This document shows positions 1-7,756 of a stretch of 8,121 nucleotides of DNA, one piece after another. The stretch's first letter is position 1, and each line of letters opens with the position of its first letter. The stretch comes from an uncultured Phycisphaerales bacterium. GTDB lineage: Bacteria; Planctomycetota; Phycisphaerae; Sedimentisphaerales; Anaerobacaceae. Both the position numbers and the translations under genes were made by a program. The DNA is taken from the NCBI GenBank assembly GCA_937868145.1, contig CALMMH010001145.1, forward strand, positions 1-8,121, written 5' to 3'. The notes under the pieces are model-generated. The model searched no databases. It was not told the origin of the DNA and worked only from the letters and a program-made list of their open reading frames with translations.

Positions 1-29
1 CAAGGAAATCGAAGAATAAGATTTCCTTG
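1..29. repeat. Perfect 10-bp inverted repeat (hairpin) upstream of the operon
   Basis: Arms CAAGGAAATC (1-10) and GATTTCCTTG (20-29) are exact reverse complements around a 9-nt loop (11-19). The left arm starts at the window edge, so the repeat may be longer. Read in the frame starting at position 2, the left arm and loop encode K-E-I-E-E followed by TAA at 17-19, so the loop could contain the stop codon of an upstream gene and the hairpin could act at that gene's 3' end. No T-tract follows the right arm, so it is not a canonical intrinsic terminator. It could instead be an operator or an mRNA-end stabilising hairpin. The pairing is seen directly; the role is inferred. Confidence 0.6.
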
Positions 30-95
30 AAGAATATAGGCCCAATATCCATTTTACAGAAGTCCAGTCCTGAGACAAGAAAGCGGTGTGAGCCT
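27..95 (+). promoter_or_regulatory. AT-rich leader, possible promoter region of the cluster
   Basis: This stretch is clearly richer in A/T than the genes around it and lies immediately before the first gene. TTGAAG at 27-32 resembles a -35 box, and ATTTTA at 51-56 is a weak -10 candidate 18 nt further on. Neither is a strong consensus match. The TTG at 27 would extend the MoxR reading frame by 23 residues, but the added peptide is not family-like, so I treat the region as non-coding leader. If an upstream gene belongs to the same operon, no promoter is needed here. Confidence 0.2.
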
Positions 96-1160
<1,065 letters not shown>

Positions 1161-1167
1161 TGGGATG

Positions 1168-1251
1168 TGTGAAGTTTGATGGTTGATTGTTGATTTCAAG
1201 AACGAGCTCTGCCTTCTTCCTTAAATCAACAATCGACCATCAACAATCACA
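1168..1251. repeat. Long imperfect inverted repeat made of 7-bp units, MoxR-DUF58 gap
   Basis: The left arm (1168-1196) and right arm (1223-1251) are each 29 nt and pair at 25 of 29 positions across a 26-nt loop (1197-1222). Mismatches are three adjacent positions near the outer end and one further in. The left arm ends in three head-to-tail heptads, TTGATGG, TTGATTG and TTGATTT (1176-1196). The right arm reads as AAATCAA, CAATCGA, CCATCAA and CAATCAC (1223-1250). Its base composition is far more A/T-rich than the flanking genes, which suggests a dispersed intergenic repeat rather than drifted coding sequence. There is no run of T after the right arm, so a simple terminator is unlikely. An intercistronic mRNA hairpin that tunes MoxR versus DUF58 levels is possible. 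Confidence 0.75.
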
Positions 1252-1260
1252 CTTCAATCT

Positions 1261-2154
1261 ATGGCGTCGAATCGCGAATATCTTGATCCGATTTTCTTGA
1301 GCAAGCTGGCGAACCTGGAACTGGTCGCTCGCTGTGCGGTGGAGGGATTCTTCTCCGGCCTGCATCCGAGCCCGTTCCAGGGCTTCAGCGTCGAGTACAG
1401 CGACCACCGCGAGTACCACCCGGGCGACGAGGTGAAGTTCGTCGACTGGAAGGTGTACGCCCGCACGGATCGGCTCTGCATCAAGCGGTTCCATCAGGAA
1501 ACGAACACCACGGTCTACATTCTGCTCGACGTCAGCAAGAGCATGTCTTTTGCGGGGGGCCCAACGCGAAAGATCGACTACGCCTGTTTCCTGGCCGCGG
1601 CCCTGAGCTATTTGATGCTCAAGCAGGGCGACAGCACGGGCCTGATGCTGTTTGCCGAGAAGGTGCTGTCGCAGGTGCCGCCGGCGTCCCGACGGACGCA
1701 CATCCACGCGATCCTGCAGGCCCTGGATCGAAAGACGACCCAGGGACAGACGAACCTCGCCGCGGTCTTGCACGCGGTGGCCGAGACGACCAAACGGCGG
1801 GGATTGGTCGTACTGATCTCCGACCTGCTCGACGACGAGAGCGACATCTTTCGCGGCCTGGCCCATTTGAAGTTTCTCAAGCACGACGTGATCGTCTTTC
1901 ACGTCATGGACCGCCAGGAGCTCAATCTGGAGTACGAGGGGCTGATTCAATTCGAGGACCTGGAGACGGGCGACAGGCTCCGCACGTTTCCGCAGTCGAT
2001 CCGAGCGGGTTATCAGCAGCGGGTCGGCGAGTTCCTCGACAACGTCAAGAAGACACTCGGCAAGAGCGGCATCGACTATTGTCTGCTGGAAACCTCCGAG
2101 CCTCTGGACCGGGCGTTCCTCGCGTATCTGCTCAAGCGAAGGAGGCTGATGTGA
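1261..2154 (+). CDS. DUF58 domain protein with VWA metal site
   Basis: A 297-residue soluble protein of the DUF58 family, the usual genetic partner of MoxR. The family signature lies at residues 46-80: Y-S-D-H-R-E-Y-H-P-G-D-E followed by the V-D-W and A-R motifs and a K-R-F-x-x-E segment. It leads into a von Willebrand factor A fold with a complete-looking MIDAS: D90-x-S92-x-S94, T164 (in Q-T-N-L) and D188 (in I-S-D-L-L). No signal peptide or membrane helix is visible, so this is the short cytoplasmic form, not the long form with two N-terminal helices. ATG at 1261 is supported by the domain start, but no Shine-Dalgarno precedes it: the 10 bases upstream are the tail of the inverted-repeat region. 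The stop overlaps the next gene's start, implying translational coupling. Likely a MoxR client; molecular activity unknown. Confidence 0.93.
   Translation: MASNREYLDPIFLSKLANLELVARCAVEGFFSGLHPSPFQGFSVEYSDHREYHPGDEVKFVDWKVYARTDRLCIKRFHQETNTTVYILLDVSKSMSFAGGPTRKIDYACFLAAALSYLMLKQGDSTGLMLFAEKVLSQVPPASRRTHIHAILQALDRKTTQGQTNLAAVLHAVAETTKRRGLVVLISDLLDDESDIFRGLAHLKFLKHDVIVFHVMDRQELNLEYEGLIQFEDLETGDRLRTFPQSIRAGYQQRVGEFLDNVKKTLGKSGIDYCLLETSEPLDRAFLAYLLKRRRLM
2139..2145 (+). promoter_or_regulatory. Shine-Dalgarno fixing the BatA-like gene start
   Basis: AAGGAGG, a full match to the anti-Shine-Dalgarno core, lies inside the 3' end of the DUF58 gene with 5 nt to the GTG at 2151. It decides for GTG 2151 over the longer open frame that begins at 2079. 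The resulting protein starts directly with the N-terminal membrane helix expected of the family. Confidence 0.75.
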
Positions 2155-4208
2155 GCTTCCTGGGCTGGACATTCCTGTTCGGGGCGGTCGCGGTGGCCGG
2201 GCCGATCCTGGCGCATCTGCTGGCGAAGCCCCGCTTTCGACGGGTGCCGTTCACGATGTTGCAATTCCTTCGAACCGGCCGGCATGAGAGCCAGTCCCGC
2301 CGGCATCTTCGCGACCTGCTCGTGCTGCTCCTGCGATGCGCGATCATCGTGTTGATCGCGGTCGTGTTCGCGCGGCCGGTGCTGAAAGTCCGAGCGTCGC
2401 CGCAGCAGCACAGGTCCATCGTGTATCTGGCTCTGGATGATTCGGCCTCCATGGCCTATCGAGACGGCGGGTCGACTCTGTTCTCGCGGATGATCGAAAA
2501 GGCGATCGAGCAGGTGCGTCAAGCTCCGGACGGCGCGGTGTTCGGCATCTGCGGGCTGGCGTCGGGACGGACGGCCCAGGGACTCGGCCGAAGTCAGGCC
2601 CTTGCGGAGATCAAGAGGCTGACCGTCGTGCCTCGAAGCGCAAGGCCGGCGGAGTTCGTGAAGGCGGTGGAGTCACAGAGTTCTGCTTCCTCGTCCGGCG
2701 ACGTGCTTTCCGCGGTGATCCTCAGCGATTTCAGTCCGGAAGTTCTGCGCGAGTTCGAGCGAATTCGCAGACCTGCGACCGTCGATTCCCTGGCCCACGA
2801 GATCGTCGTTCCGACGTCGTCCGTGAGCAACGCGACGATCACAGACGCCCGCGTGGTCGATGCGGCGGACAACAAGCTCGATCTCGACGTGGTCGTGGCC
2901 AATCGCGGCCAGGCATCGCAGAGTCGCAAACTGATCGCCCGGTGCGGGGACCTCGGGCCCGTTTCGGCGGATGTGGACGCGCCGCCGGGAGAGCGCCGGG
3001 TCGTGCGTATGCGGATGGATCTGGGGCTTCGCGCGAGCCCGGACGTTCGGCCCTGTCTACCGGTGGAGTTGAGACTCGATCCGTCAGACGGCCTGCCGGC
3101 GGACGATGCGTACCGCGTCGCGGTCTGCCTTCCTCAGACCACGGCCACGAAGGTTCTCGTCGTGAGCCGGGCCGAGGAGGCGTTTCTCTTCGAGACCGCC
3201 GTGCGGGCCCTGGCCGGCCAGGACTCCGCCGGTGAATTGAATCTGCGATCGACCCGCGAGAAGAGCCTGCGAAGCGACGACCTCGCCTGGGCGGATGTGA
3301 TCGCGTTCACTTCGTTGCCGACGGACCTCTCCTGTCCGACCGGCCCGCTTAAAAACTGCCTGGCTCGCGGCGGGCGGCTGATCTTCTTCGCCTCCGACGC
3401 GGGGAATTTTCAGGTGACCGAGCGTCTGATGCGGGAGGGACTGATCCCCGCGGCGCCCGAGAAGTGGAGTCAAGCGGCCGTGTGGCCTCAGCCGCAGCCC
3501 GTCGCCGGCGGGGGAACCGTGTTTGGCGAGCAGACCGCCACATCCCTGGCGAACTACCGATTCGACAAGATCGCATTGAAAGGGCACTGGCTGTGCCGAA
3601 CCTCGGCCGAGGCGCAATGCGTGTGGCGATTGACCAATGGCGGCGGCTTCGTCTACACCCAAATGCAAAACGCCGGCTGCTCGATCCTGGTCAATACGAG
3701 CGCCGATGATTCGCTCGGACTGCTCGCCAAATCGGGGGCCTGGGTGGCCTTTTGCCGGTTTCTGATCGGCGAGGGGGATCGAGTCCGCCAGTTCTGCTGC
3801 CGCGTCGACGAGCGGCCGGCGATCGATCTGCCGGCAGCCCTGCGAGTCGCCGGACGGACCGTGGTGGACGTGGAAACCTGCGACGGCGGCAAGACGCGCG
3901 CCGTGGTCGATCGAGCGAGAGTGGTTCTGCCGACGCCGCAGGGCGCCGGCTGGATGCGAACGCTGGGCGAGCCGACGTTCCATGTCGGCGTCAATCTGCC
4001 GGAGCAGGAGACGGACCTGAGCCGGCCGACCGAAGAGGCCGTGGCCGTCGCGATGCAGCGGGCGTTTGTGACGAATTCCGATCGGGAACGAGAGACCGTC
4101 CGCGCCGGTCCGACCACGGAGAGCAAACCCATCTGGCGGTGGTTCGCCTGGGCGGTCGTGGCGCTGTTGTTGCTGGAGCCTGCGGTCACCAACAGGCTCA
4201 AGAGGTGA
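2151..4208 (+). CDS. BatA-type membrane protein with VWA domain
   Basis: A 685-residue predicted inner-membrane protein. Residues 1-25 form a first hydrophobic helix followed by the K-P-R-F-R-R-V-P-F segment typical of the BatA / aerotolerance-regulator N-terminal domain. Residues 55-75 form a second helix ending in A-R-P. A VWA domain follows, with D96-x-S98-x-S100 and a candidate third ligand D193 in V-I-L-S-D-F. The position where MIDAS threonine is expected reads S-A-R-P-A-E-F (163-169) without a Thr, so the metal site may be incomplete. Around 333-415 an alternating strand/helix segment ending in G-G-R-L-I-F-F-A-S resembles the class I glutamine amidotransferase-like fold often found in these proteins; no catalytic Cys is evident. 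A last helix (about 662-677) precedes a basic tail. It starts with GTG, overlapping the DUF58 stop by 4 nt. Likely works with the MoxR/DUF58 pair at the membrane. Confidence 0.85.
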   Translation: MSFLGWTFLFGAVAVAGPILAHLLAKPRFRRVPFTMLQFLRTGRHESQSRRHLRDLLVLLLRCAIIVLIAVVFARPVLKVRASPQQHRSIVYLALDDSASMAYRDGGSTLFSRMIEKAIEQVRQAPDGAVFGICGLASGRTAQGLGRSQALAEIKRLTVVPRSARPAEFVKAVESQSSASSSGDVLSAVILSDFSPEVLREFERIRRPATVDSLAHEIVVPTSSVSNATITDARVVDAADNKLDLDVVVANRGQASQSRKLIARCGDLGPVSADVDAPPGERRVVRMRMDLGLRASPDVRPCLPVELRLDPSDGLPADDAYRVAVCLPQTTATKVLVVSRAEEAFLFETAVRALAGQDSAGELNLRSTREKSLRSDDLAWADVIAFTSLPTDLSCPTGPLKNCLARGGRLIFFASDAGNFQVTERLMREGLIPAAPEKWSQAAVWPQPQPVAGGGTVFGEQTATSLANYRFDKIALKGHWLCRTSAEAQCVWRLTNGGGFVYTQMQNAGCSILVNTSADDSLGLLAKSGAWVAFCRFLIGEGDRVRQFCCRVDERPAIDLPAALRVAGRTVVDVETCDGGKTRAVVDRARVVLPTPQGAGWMRTLGEPTFHVGVNLPEQETDLSRPTEEAVAVAMQRAFVTNSDRERETVRAGPTTESKPIWRWFAWAVVALLLLEPAVTNRLKR

Positions 4209-4237
4209 AGACATGTCCGTCACTCATCATCCAGGAT

Positions 4238-4334
4238 CGGGTGGCAGTGGCAAGCGTCAGCTTGCCGATGGCTTGCTGGGAATTCGTCTGAACTATCGTC
4301 AAGTTCCGAGGACTCCGCTTGCCGCTGCCACCCG
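4238..4334. repeat. GC-rich inverted-repeat element (MITE/REP-like) in the gap before the giant gene
   Basis: The arms are CGGGTGGCAGTGGCAAGCG (4238-4256) and its near-exact reverse complement at 4316-4334, matching at 18 of 19 positions, with 59 nt between. The element fills most of the 143-bp gap. AGGAT occurs directly left of it (4233-4237) and again one base right of it (4336-4340), which could be a 5-bp target-site duplication. TCATCC (4226-4231) and GGATGA (4337-4342) add an outer pairing. The element encodes no transposase, so if mobile it would depend on a helper elsewhere. No T-tract follows, arguing against a terminator. Folding is seen directly; mobility is inference. Confidence 0.7.
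4249..4266 (+). repeat. Small perfect hairpin nested in the inverted-repeat element
   Basis: GGCAAGC (4249-4255) and GCTTGCC (4260-4266) form a perfect 7-bp stem with a 4-nt loop GTCA. The left half of this stem is also part of the long left arm, so the small hairpin and the 19-bp long stem cannot form at the same time. The two alternative folds are typical of REP-like sequences, though an attenuator-like switch in the mRNA is also conceivable. Confidence 0.55.
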
Positions 4335-4341
4335 GAGGATG

Positions 4342-4348
4342 AAGGGGG
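4342..4348 (+). promoter_or_regulatory. Candidate Shine-Dalgarno for the giant DUF4175-like gene
   Basis: AAGGGGG differs from AAGGAGG at one base and lies 3 nt before the GTG at 4352, slightly close. GGAGG at 4334-4338 lies 13 nt away, slightly far. AGGGAG at 4364-4369 could instead serve the in-frame ATG at 4382. The start is therefore ambiguous between 4352 and 4382; I favour 4352 because it has the nearest purine-rich site. Confidence 0.4.
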
Positions 4349-4351
4349 CTT

Positions 4352-7300
4352 GTGAACGCGGTCAGGGAGATGTGTCGAGATATGGCGACCGGCGTCGATG
4401 ACATTTTGAACGATCTGATCTCGCGGGTGGGGCGGGTCCGGCGGTGGCTGCTGGCCCTGAGCGTCCTGCGGATCGCGGCGTTGGGGCTGGCTTGCGTGTC
4501 CCTTTACGTGGGCGCGTATGCCTGGCTCGATCACCGCGTCCATTTCGGCACGCTCGGCCGAGCGTCGTCGCTGGTTCTGTTCATCGCCTTGGTTACTGTG
4601 GGAGCGTACTGCATCGTTCGCACGCTCGGCCGCAACCTGACCTACGCCAACGCGGCCAACTACATCGAGGGCAAACGCAGCTTCGATCAGCAGCTTGTCG
4701 CGGCGGTGGAGTATTACGAGGGCCGCGGCGATTATCCTTATTCCAAGGCTCTCGCGGCCCAGTTGGTCCGGCAGGTGGACGTCGCGGCGCAGGGATGCCG
4801 GTTCGACTCCACGATCGATAAATGGCAGGGATATGTGCTTGCGGGCTTCGTTCTGCTCTGTGCGTGCGTCGCAGGGCTCTTCGTTCGCCAGAACGTCCTG
4901 TACCTGTCCTCGTACCTCGCCCGATTGTTCCAGCCGTTTTCCGCGGTCGAGCCTGTCCTGGCCACGGTGTTGGCGCCGGCGGCGGACGACATCGTGGCGG
5001 GCGTGGATGCCCCGGTGACATTTGACGTGGGAATCCAGGGACGCGTTCCGGAATCGGTTTCGCTCGTCGTGACGCGGCAGGATCCGAACGATGTCAACGC
5101 GCCCTCACCGGCTGACGAGGAGCGGATCGCGCTTGCGCCGAAGGTGGATTCGCAGGGCCGAACGAGGTTCACCGCAATGAAATCCTTCGATGCGACCGGC
5201 CGGTTCCGATACCGATTCGAGACGTCCGATCAGCGATCGGATTCGCACGAGATTCGCGTGTGCGAATTGCCTGCGATCGATCGCGTCACGGCCAAGGTGT
5301 ATCCGCCGGCTGCGCCGCAGGAAGACCAGGGGCAGGACGCCAAGGGAACCTCTGCAGGGCAAGCGCAGCCGTACGAGGTGGAACTGACCGACGAGCCGCT
5401 GGCGGTGTTGCCTCACAGTCGCGTCGAGCTGACCGCCCAATCCTCGATGCCGCTTCGCGAGGCGACCGTGGTCGGGCCCGATGGGCGGTCTGCGACGCAG
5501 TCGCTCGACGGCAAGAACCGGTTCGGCTTCGAGTTCACGGCGGAGGCCCCGTCCTCCCTTTCGCTCACCGGCGTCAGCACCGACGGCTTGGCCGCCGGCG
5601 AGTCCAAGGAACTGCGTGTGGTTCTCAAGTCGGACGGGCGGCCCGAGTTCAAGCTGGTTTCGCCCGAGGGGGATTACCTGGCCACCGATGTCGCCAGCAT
5701 TCCGATCGCATTCGAGGTGACGGACGACTTCGGGCTCGAGTCGGCCGAGCTGTTCTGCGAACTTCCCGGCCGGGACCCGGTCATTCTGGAGTCTGTGCCG
5801 ACGCAAGGGGTCCGACGGGTTTCGCTGGCGCATGTTCTTGAATTGGAGCAGTGCGATCTGCACGTGGGCGACAGCATTCTGTTCTATGCAAAGGCTCGGG
5901 ACCTCGCCGCCGGACGCCGGCCGGCCGACGCCAACGCGTGCAGCGAAGTCTACCTGATCGAGATCCGACCCTATCGGCAGTACTGGCATCGCGACGAGAA
6001 CGGCAATCAGTCGCAGTCGAATCCGGGGCCCATCGCCGAGGATTTGATCGCGATCCTGGAGTACACGCGGGCGATCGTCAAGAAGACCTGGACGCTGGCT
6101 CGTTCGCCGGGCGGCGCCGCCGAGGACGGTCCCAAGCTCGAGGCCCTCGCCCAAGACGTGCAGCATTGCATCGCGAGTCTGACAAGCATCCGGGACGATC
6201 CCGACGCCGGATTCAACGACGGCGACAAAGCCGTGATGAACAAGATCCTCGAATCCTACGAGTTGGCCAAGCGTCATCTGGAGAGCCGCGAGGCCGCCGC
6301 GGCTCTTTCGCCTGCCCAGGAGGCCTACCGCATTCTCCGCATGTTCATCGACGAGCTGCACCTCAAGTGGACGCCGCCTCTGACCGGACCGAGCTCGCCT
6401 CAGGAGACTCCTGAGAAGGTCAAGCTCCAGGAGCAGCCTCAAGAGCCTGCGATGGAGAAAGAGCGTGTCGAAAGTCGGCTCCAGGAGATGCAGCGAGAGA
6501 TCGATTCGCTCTCGCAACGGCAGGAGTCGCTCAAGGCCGATCTCGCCAAGGCGATGCGGCAGGAGAAGGAGTCCGCGGCCCAATCGAAAGCCGAGGACAA
6601 GGCCGGCGCGCAACAAAACGCCGGCGTCAACTCCGAGAGCCGGTCCGGCCAGGAACAATCGGCGTCCGCTGGGCAGGGTCAGCCCGGCGCAGGCAAGGGA
6701 CAGGAGGGAGAGCAGGCTTCTTCGGGAACGGGCAGCTCCGCGGACTCCGCGGGTTCCGATTCGGAGCACGCTCGGCAATCCGCCGCCGGGCAGGAGGCCC
6801 AATCCGGCGAGGGACAGGGCCGGCAGGGGAACCGACAAGGACAATCCGGAGACGGACAAAGTGGCCCCTCCGGCGGCCAACAGAAGGAGGCCGGCACGCC
6901 GTCAAGCTCGGCTGATCGCGAGTCCTCCGGTTCGGGCGACAGTCAGAGCTCGGGTTCGAAACCGTCCGACGGGACGGCGGCAAGTCGGTCCGGCCGCAGC
7001 GGGCAAAACGCCGAGAGCGATGGGCGATCGAGCGAAGGTTCGGCTCAGGCGGATGCCCGGATGCGCATGCTTCAGGCCCGGCAGAAAGCTCTGCGCGAGC
7101 AGACGTCGCAAATGAGCGAGGGCCTGGGAGAGCTGCCCTTGTCGGAGGATTCCCCGCAAGGCCGTGCGGGCCGCGAGGCCAAGGGACATCTGGACGACGC
7201 TGTCGAGGCCATGGAGCAGTTCGAACAGCGGCTCGCGGACGCCCGTTATGAGTCGGGGGATTCCTCCCAAGCGGGGAACATGGCCGATCTGGCCGATTCG

Positions 7301-7756
7301 GCCGCCCAACGATTGGCCGAGGCGGGACGGGCGATTCGTCAGGGACTGGCGAACGGAGAGAACGACTCTTCCGCCAAGGCGCAAGAGATGGCTGAGCAAC
7401 TCGCAAAGGATGCCGAGGCCTATGATGAGTCGCTCAGCCAGACCCAGCAGCGGGAACTGCAGGATCGGCTCAAGGCCGCCGAGCGGTTGCTGGAGAGCAT
7501 GGCGGGCACGCAGTGGACCTCGGTTTCCGGCGGCGGCGCGGCAGGGGCGGGCCACGTCTACACGAACGACCCTCATGCTTCGCCGGGCGAGACGGCGCGC
7601 CTCCTGGCCCGACAATTCTGGTCGATGGCCCTGGCGGGCAAGGAACGTCGGAGTCGGCCGGTGGAGCAGGAGCCGTCCGACGTGGAATTCTTCGAGGCGG
7701 AAACCCGATTCTTTGAGGATGCGGCGAAATTCGGGTCGCAGGATGTCGACAAATGA
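4352..7756 (+). CDS. Giant DUF4175-like membrane protein with coiled coil and disordered Q/G/S linker
   Basis: A 1134-residue predicted membrane protein, third partner of the MoxR/VWA set. Membrane helices are visible at about 32-58, 71-92 and 160-178. Residues about 200-560 are extracytoplasmic, with repeated beta-sandwich signatures: F-R-Y-R-F-E-T-S-D leading to A-K-V-Y-P-P (about 284-318) and I-P-I-A-F-E-V-T-D-D-F-G (450-461). This pattern recalls DUF4175-family proteins. A helical region follows, then a charged coiled coil (about 701-748), a low-complexity Gln/Gly/Ser/Ala-rich stretch (about 743-900) and a helical C-terminal part (904-1050). The final 80 residues are polar with several acidic and aromatic residues. 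It has no recognisable catalytic motif, so a scaffold or structural role is likelier than an enzymatic one. GTG at 4352 was chosen; ATG at 4382 is an alternative that removes 10 residues and no domain. The stop overlaps the next start by 4 nt. DUF4175 assignment is by pattern recognition and moderate. Confidence 0.8.
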   Translation: MNAVREMCRDMATGVDDILNDLISRVGRVRRWLLALSVLRIAALGLACVSLYVGAYAWLDHRVHFGTLGRASSLVLFIALVTVGAYCIVRTLGRNLTYANAANYIEGKRSFDQQLVAAVEYYEGRGDYPYSKALAAQLVRQVDVAAQGCRFDSTIDKWQGYVLAGFVLLCACVAGLFVRQNVLYLSSYLARLFQPFSAVEPVLATVLAPAADDIVAGVDAPVTFDVGIQGRVPESVSLVVTRQDPNDVNAPSPADEERIALAPKVDSQGRTRFTAMKSFDATGRFRYRFETSDQRSDSHEIRVCELPAIDRVTAKVYPPAAPQEDQGQDAKGTSAGQAQPYEVELTDEPLAVLPHSRVELTAQSSMPLREATVVGPDGRSATQSLDGKNRFGFEFTAEAPSSLSLTGVSTDGLAAGESKELRVVLKSDGRPEFKLVSPEGDYLATDVASIPIAFEVTDDFGLESAELFCELPGRDPVILESVPTQGVRRVSLAHVLELEQCDLHVGDSILFYAKARDLAAGRRPADANACSEVYLIEIRPYRQYWHRDENGNQSQSNPGPIAEDLIAILEYTRAIVKKTWTLARSPGGAAEDGPKLEALAQDVQHCIASLTSIRDDPDAGFNDGDKAVMNKILESYELAKRHLESREAAAALSPAQEAYRILRMFIDELHLKWTPPLTGPSSPQETPEKVKLQEQPQEPAMEKERVESRLQEMQREIDSLSQRQESLKADLAKAMRQEKESAAQSKAEDKAGAQQNAGVNSESRSGQEQSASAGQGQPGAGKGQEGEQASSGTGSSADSAGSDSEHARQSAAGQEAQSGEGQGRQGNRQGQSGDGQSGPSGGQQKEAGTPSSSADRESSGSGDSQSSGSKPSDGTAASRSGRSGQNAESDGRSSEGSAQADARMRMLQARQKALREQTSQMSEGLGELPLSEDSPQGRAGREAKGHLDDAVEAMEQFEQRLADARYESGDSSQAGNMADLADSAAQRLAEAGRAIRQGLANGENDSSAKAQEMAEQLAKDAEAYDESLSQTQQRELQDRLKAAERLLESMAGTQWTSVSGGGAAGAGHVYTNDPHASPGETARLLARQFWSMALAGKERRSRPVEQEPSDVEFFEAETRFFEDAAKFGSQDVDK

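Noticed and set aside
2..19. C-terminus of an upstream gene (K-E-I-E-E, stop at 17-19)
   Set aside because: Only five codons are visible, which is too little to support as a feature; mentioned with the hairpin instead.
27..95. N-terminal extension of MoxR from TTG 27
   Set aside because: The extra 23 residues do not look like MoxR proteins, TTG lies within the hairpin arm, and ATG 96 gives a normal family length.
1168..1251. Intrinsic transcription terminator after MoxR
   Set aside because: The stem is long and A/T-rich, the loop is 26 nt and no T-tract follows the right arm; the downstream gene is a classic MoxR operon partner.
3084..4223. Antisense open frame (379 codons, - strand) opposite the BatA-like gene
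   Set aside because: Low-quality Arg/Gly/Pro-rich translation, no domain, and it fully overlaps a well-supported gene.
4239..4333. Intrinsic terminator between the BatA-like gene and the giant gene
   Set aside because: Loop of 59 nt and no T-run after the right arm; the sequence continues into a purine-rich ribosome site.
5105..6880. Antisense open frame of 591 codons opposite the giant gene
   Set aside because: Its length comes from GC bias at third positions; the Leu/Arg-rich product resembles no family, while the + frame shows membrane helices, beta-sandwich motifs and a coiled coil.
6465..7115. Alternate-frame + strand open frame (216 codons) inside the giant gene
   Set aside because: Arg/Pro-rich shadow of the low-complexity coding stretch; no ribosome site or family match.
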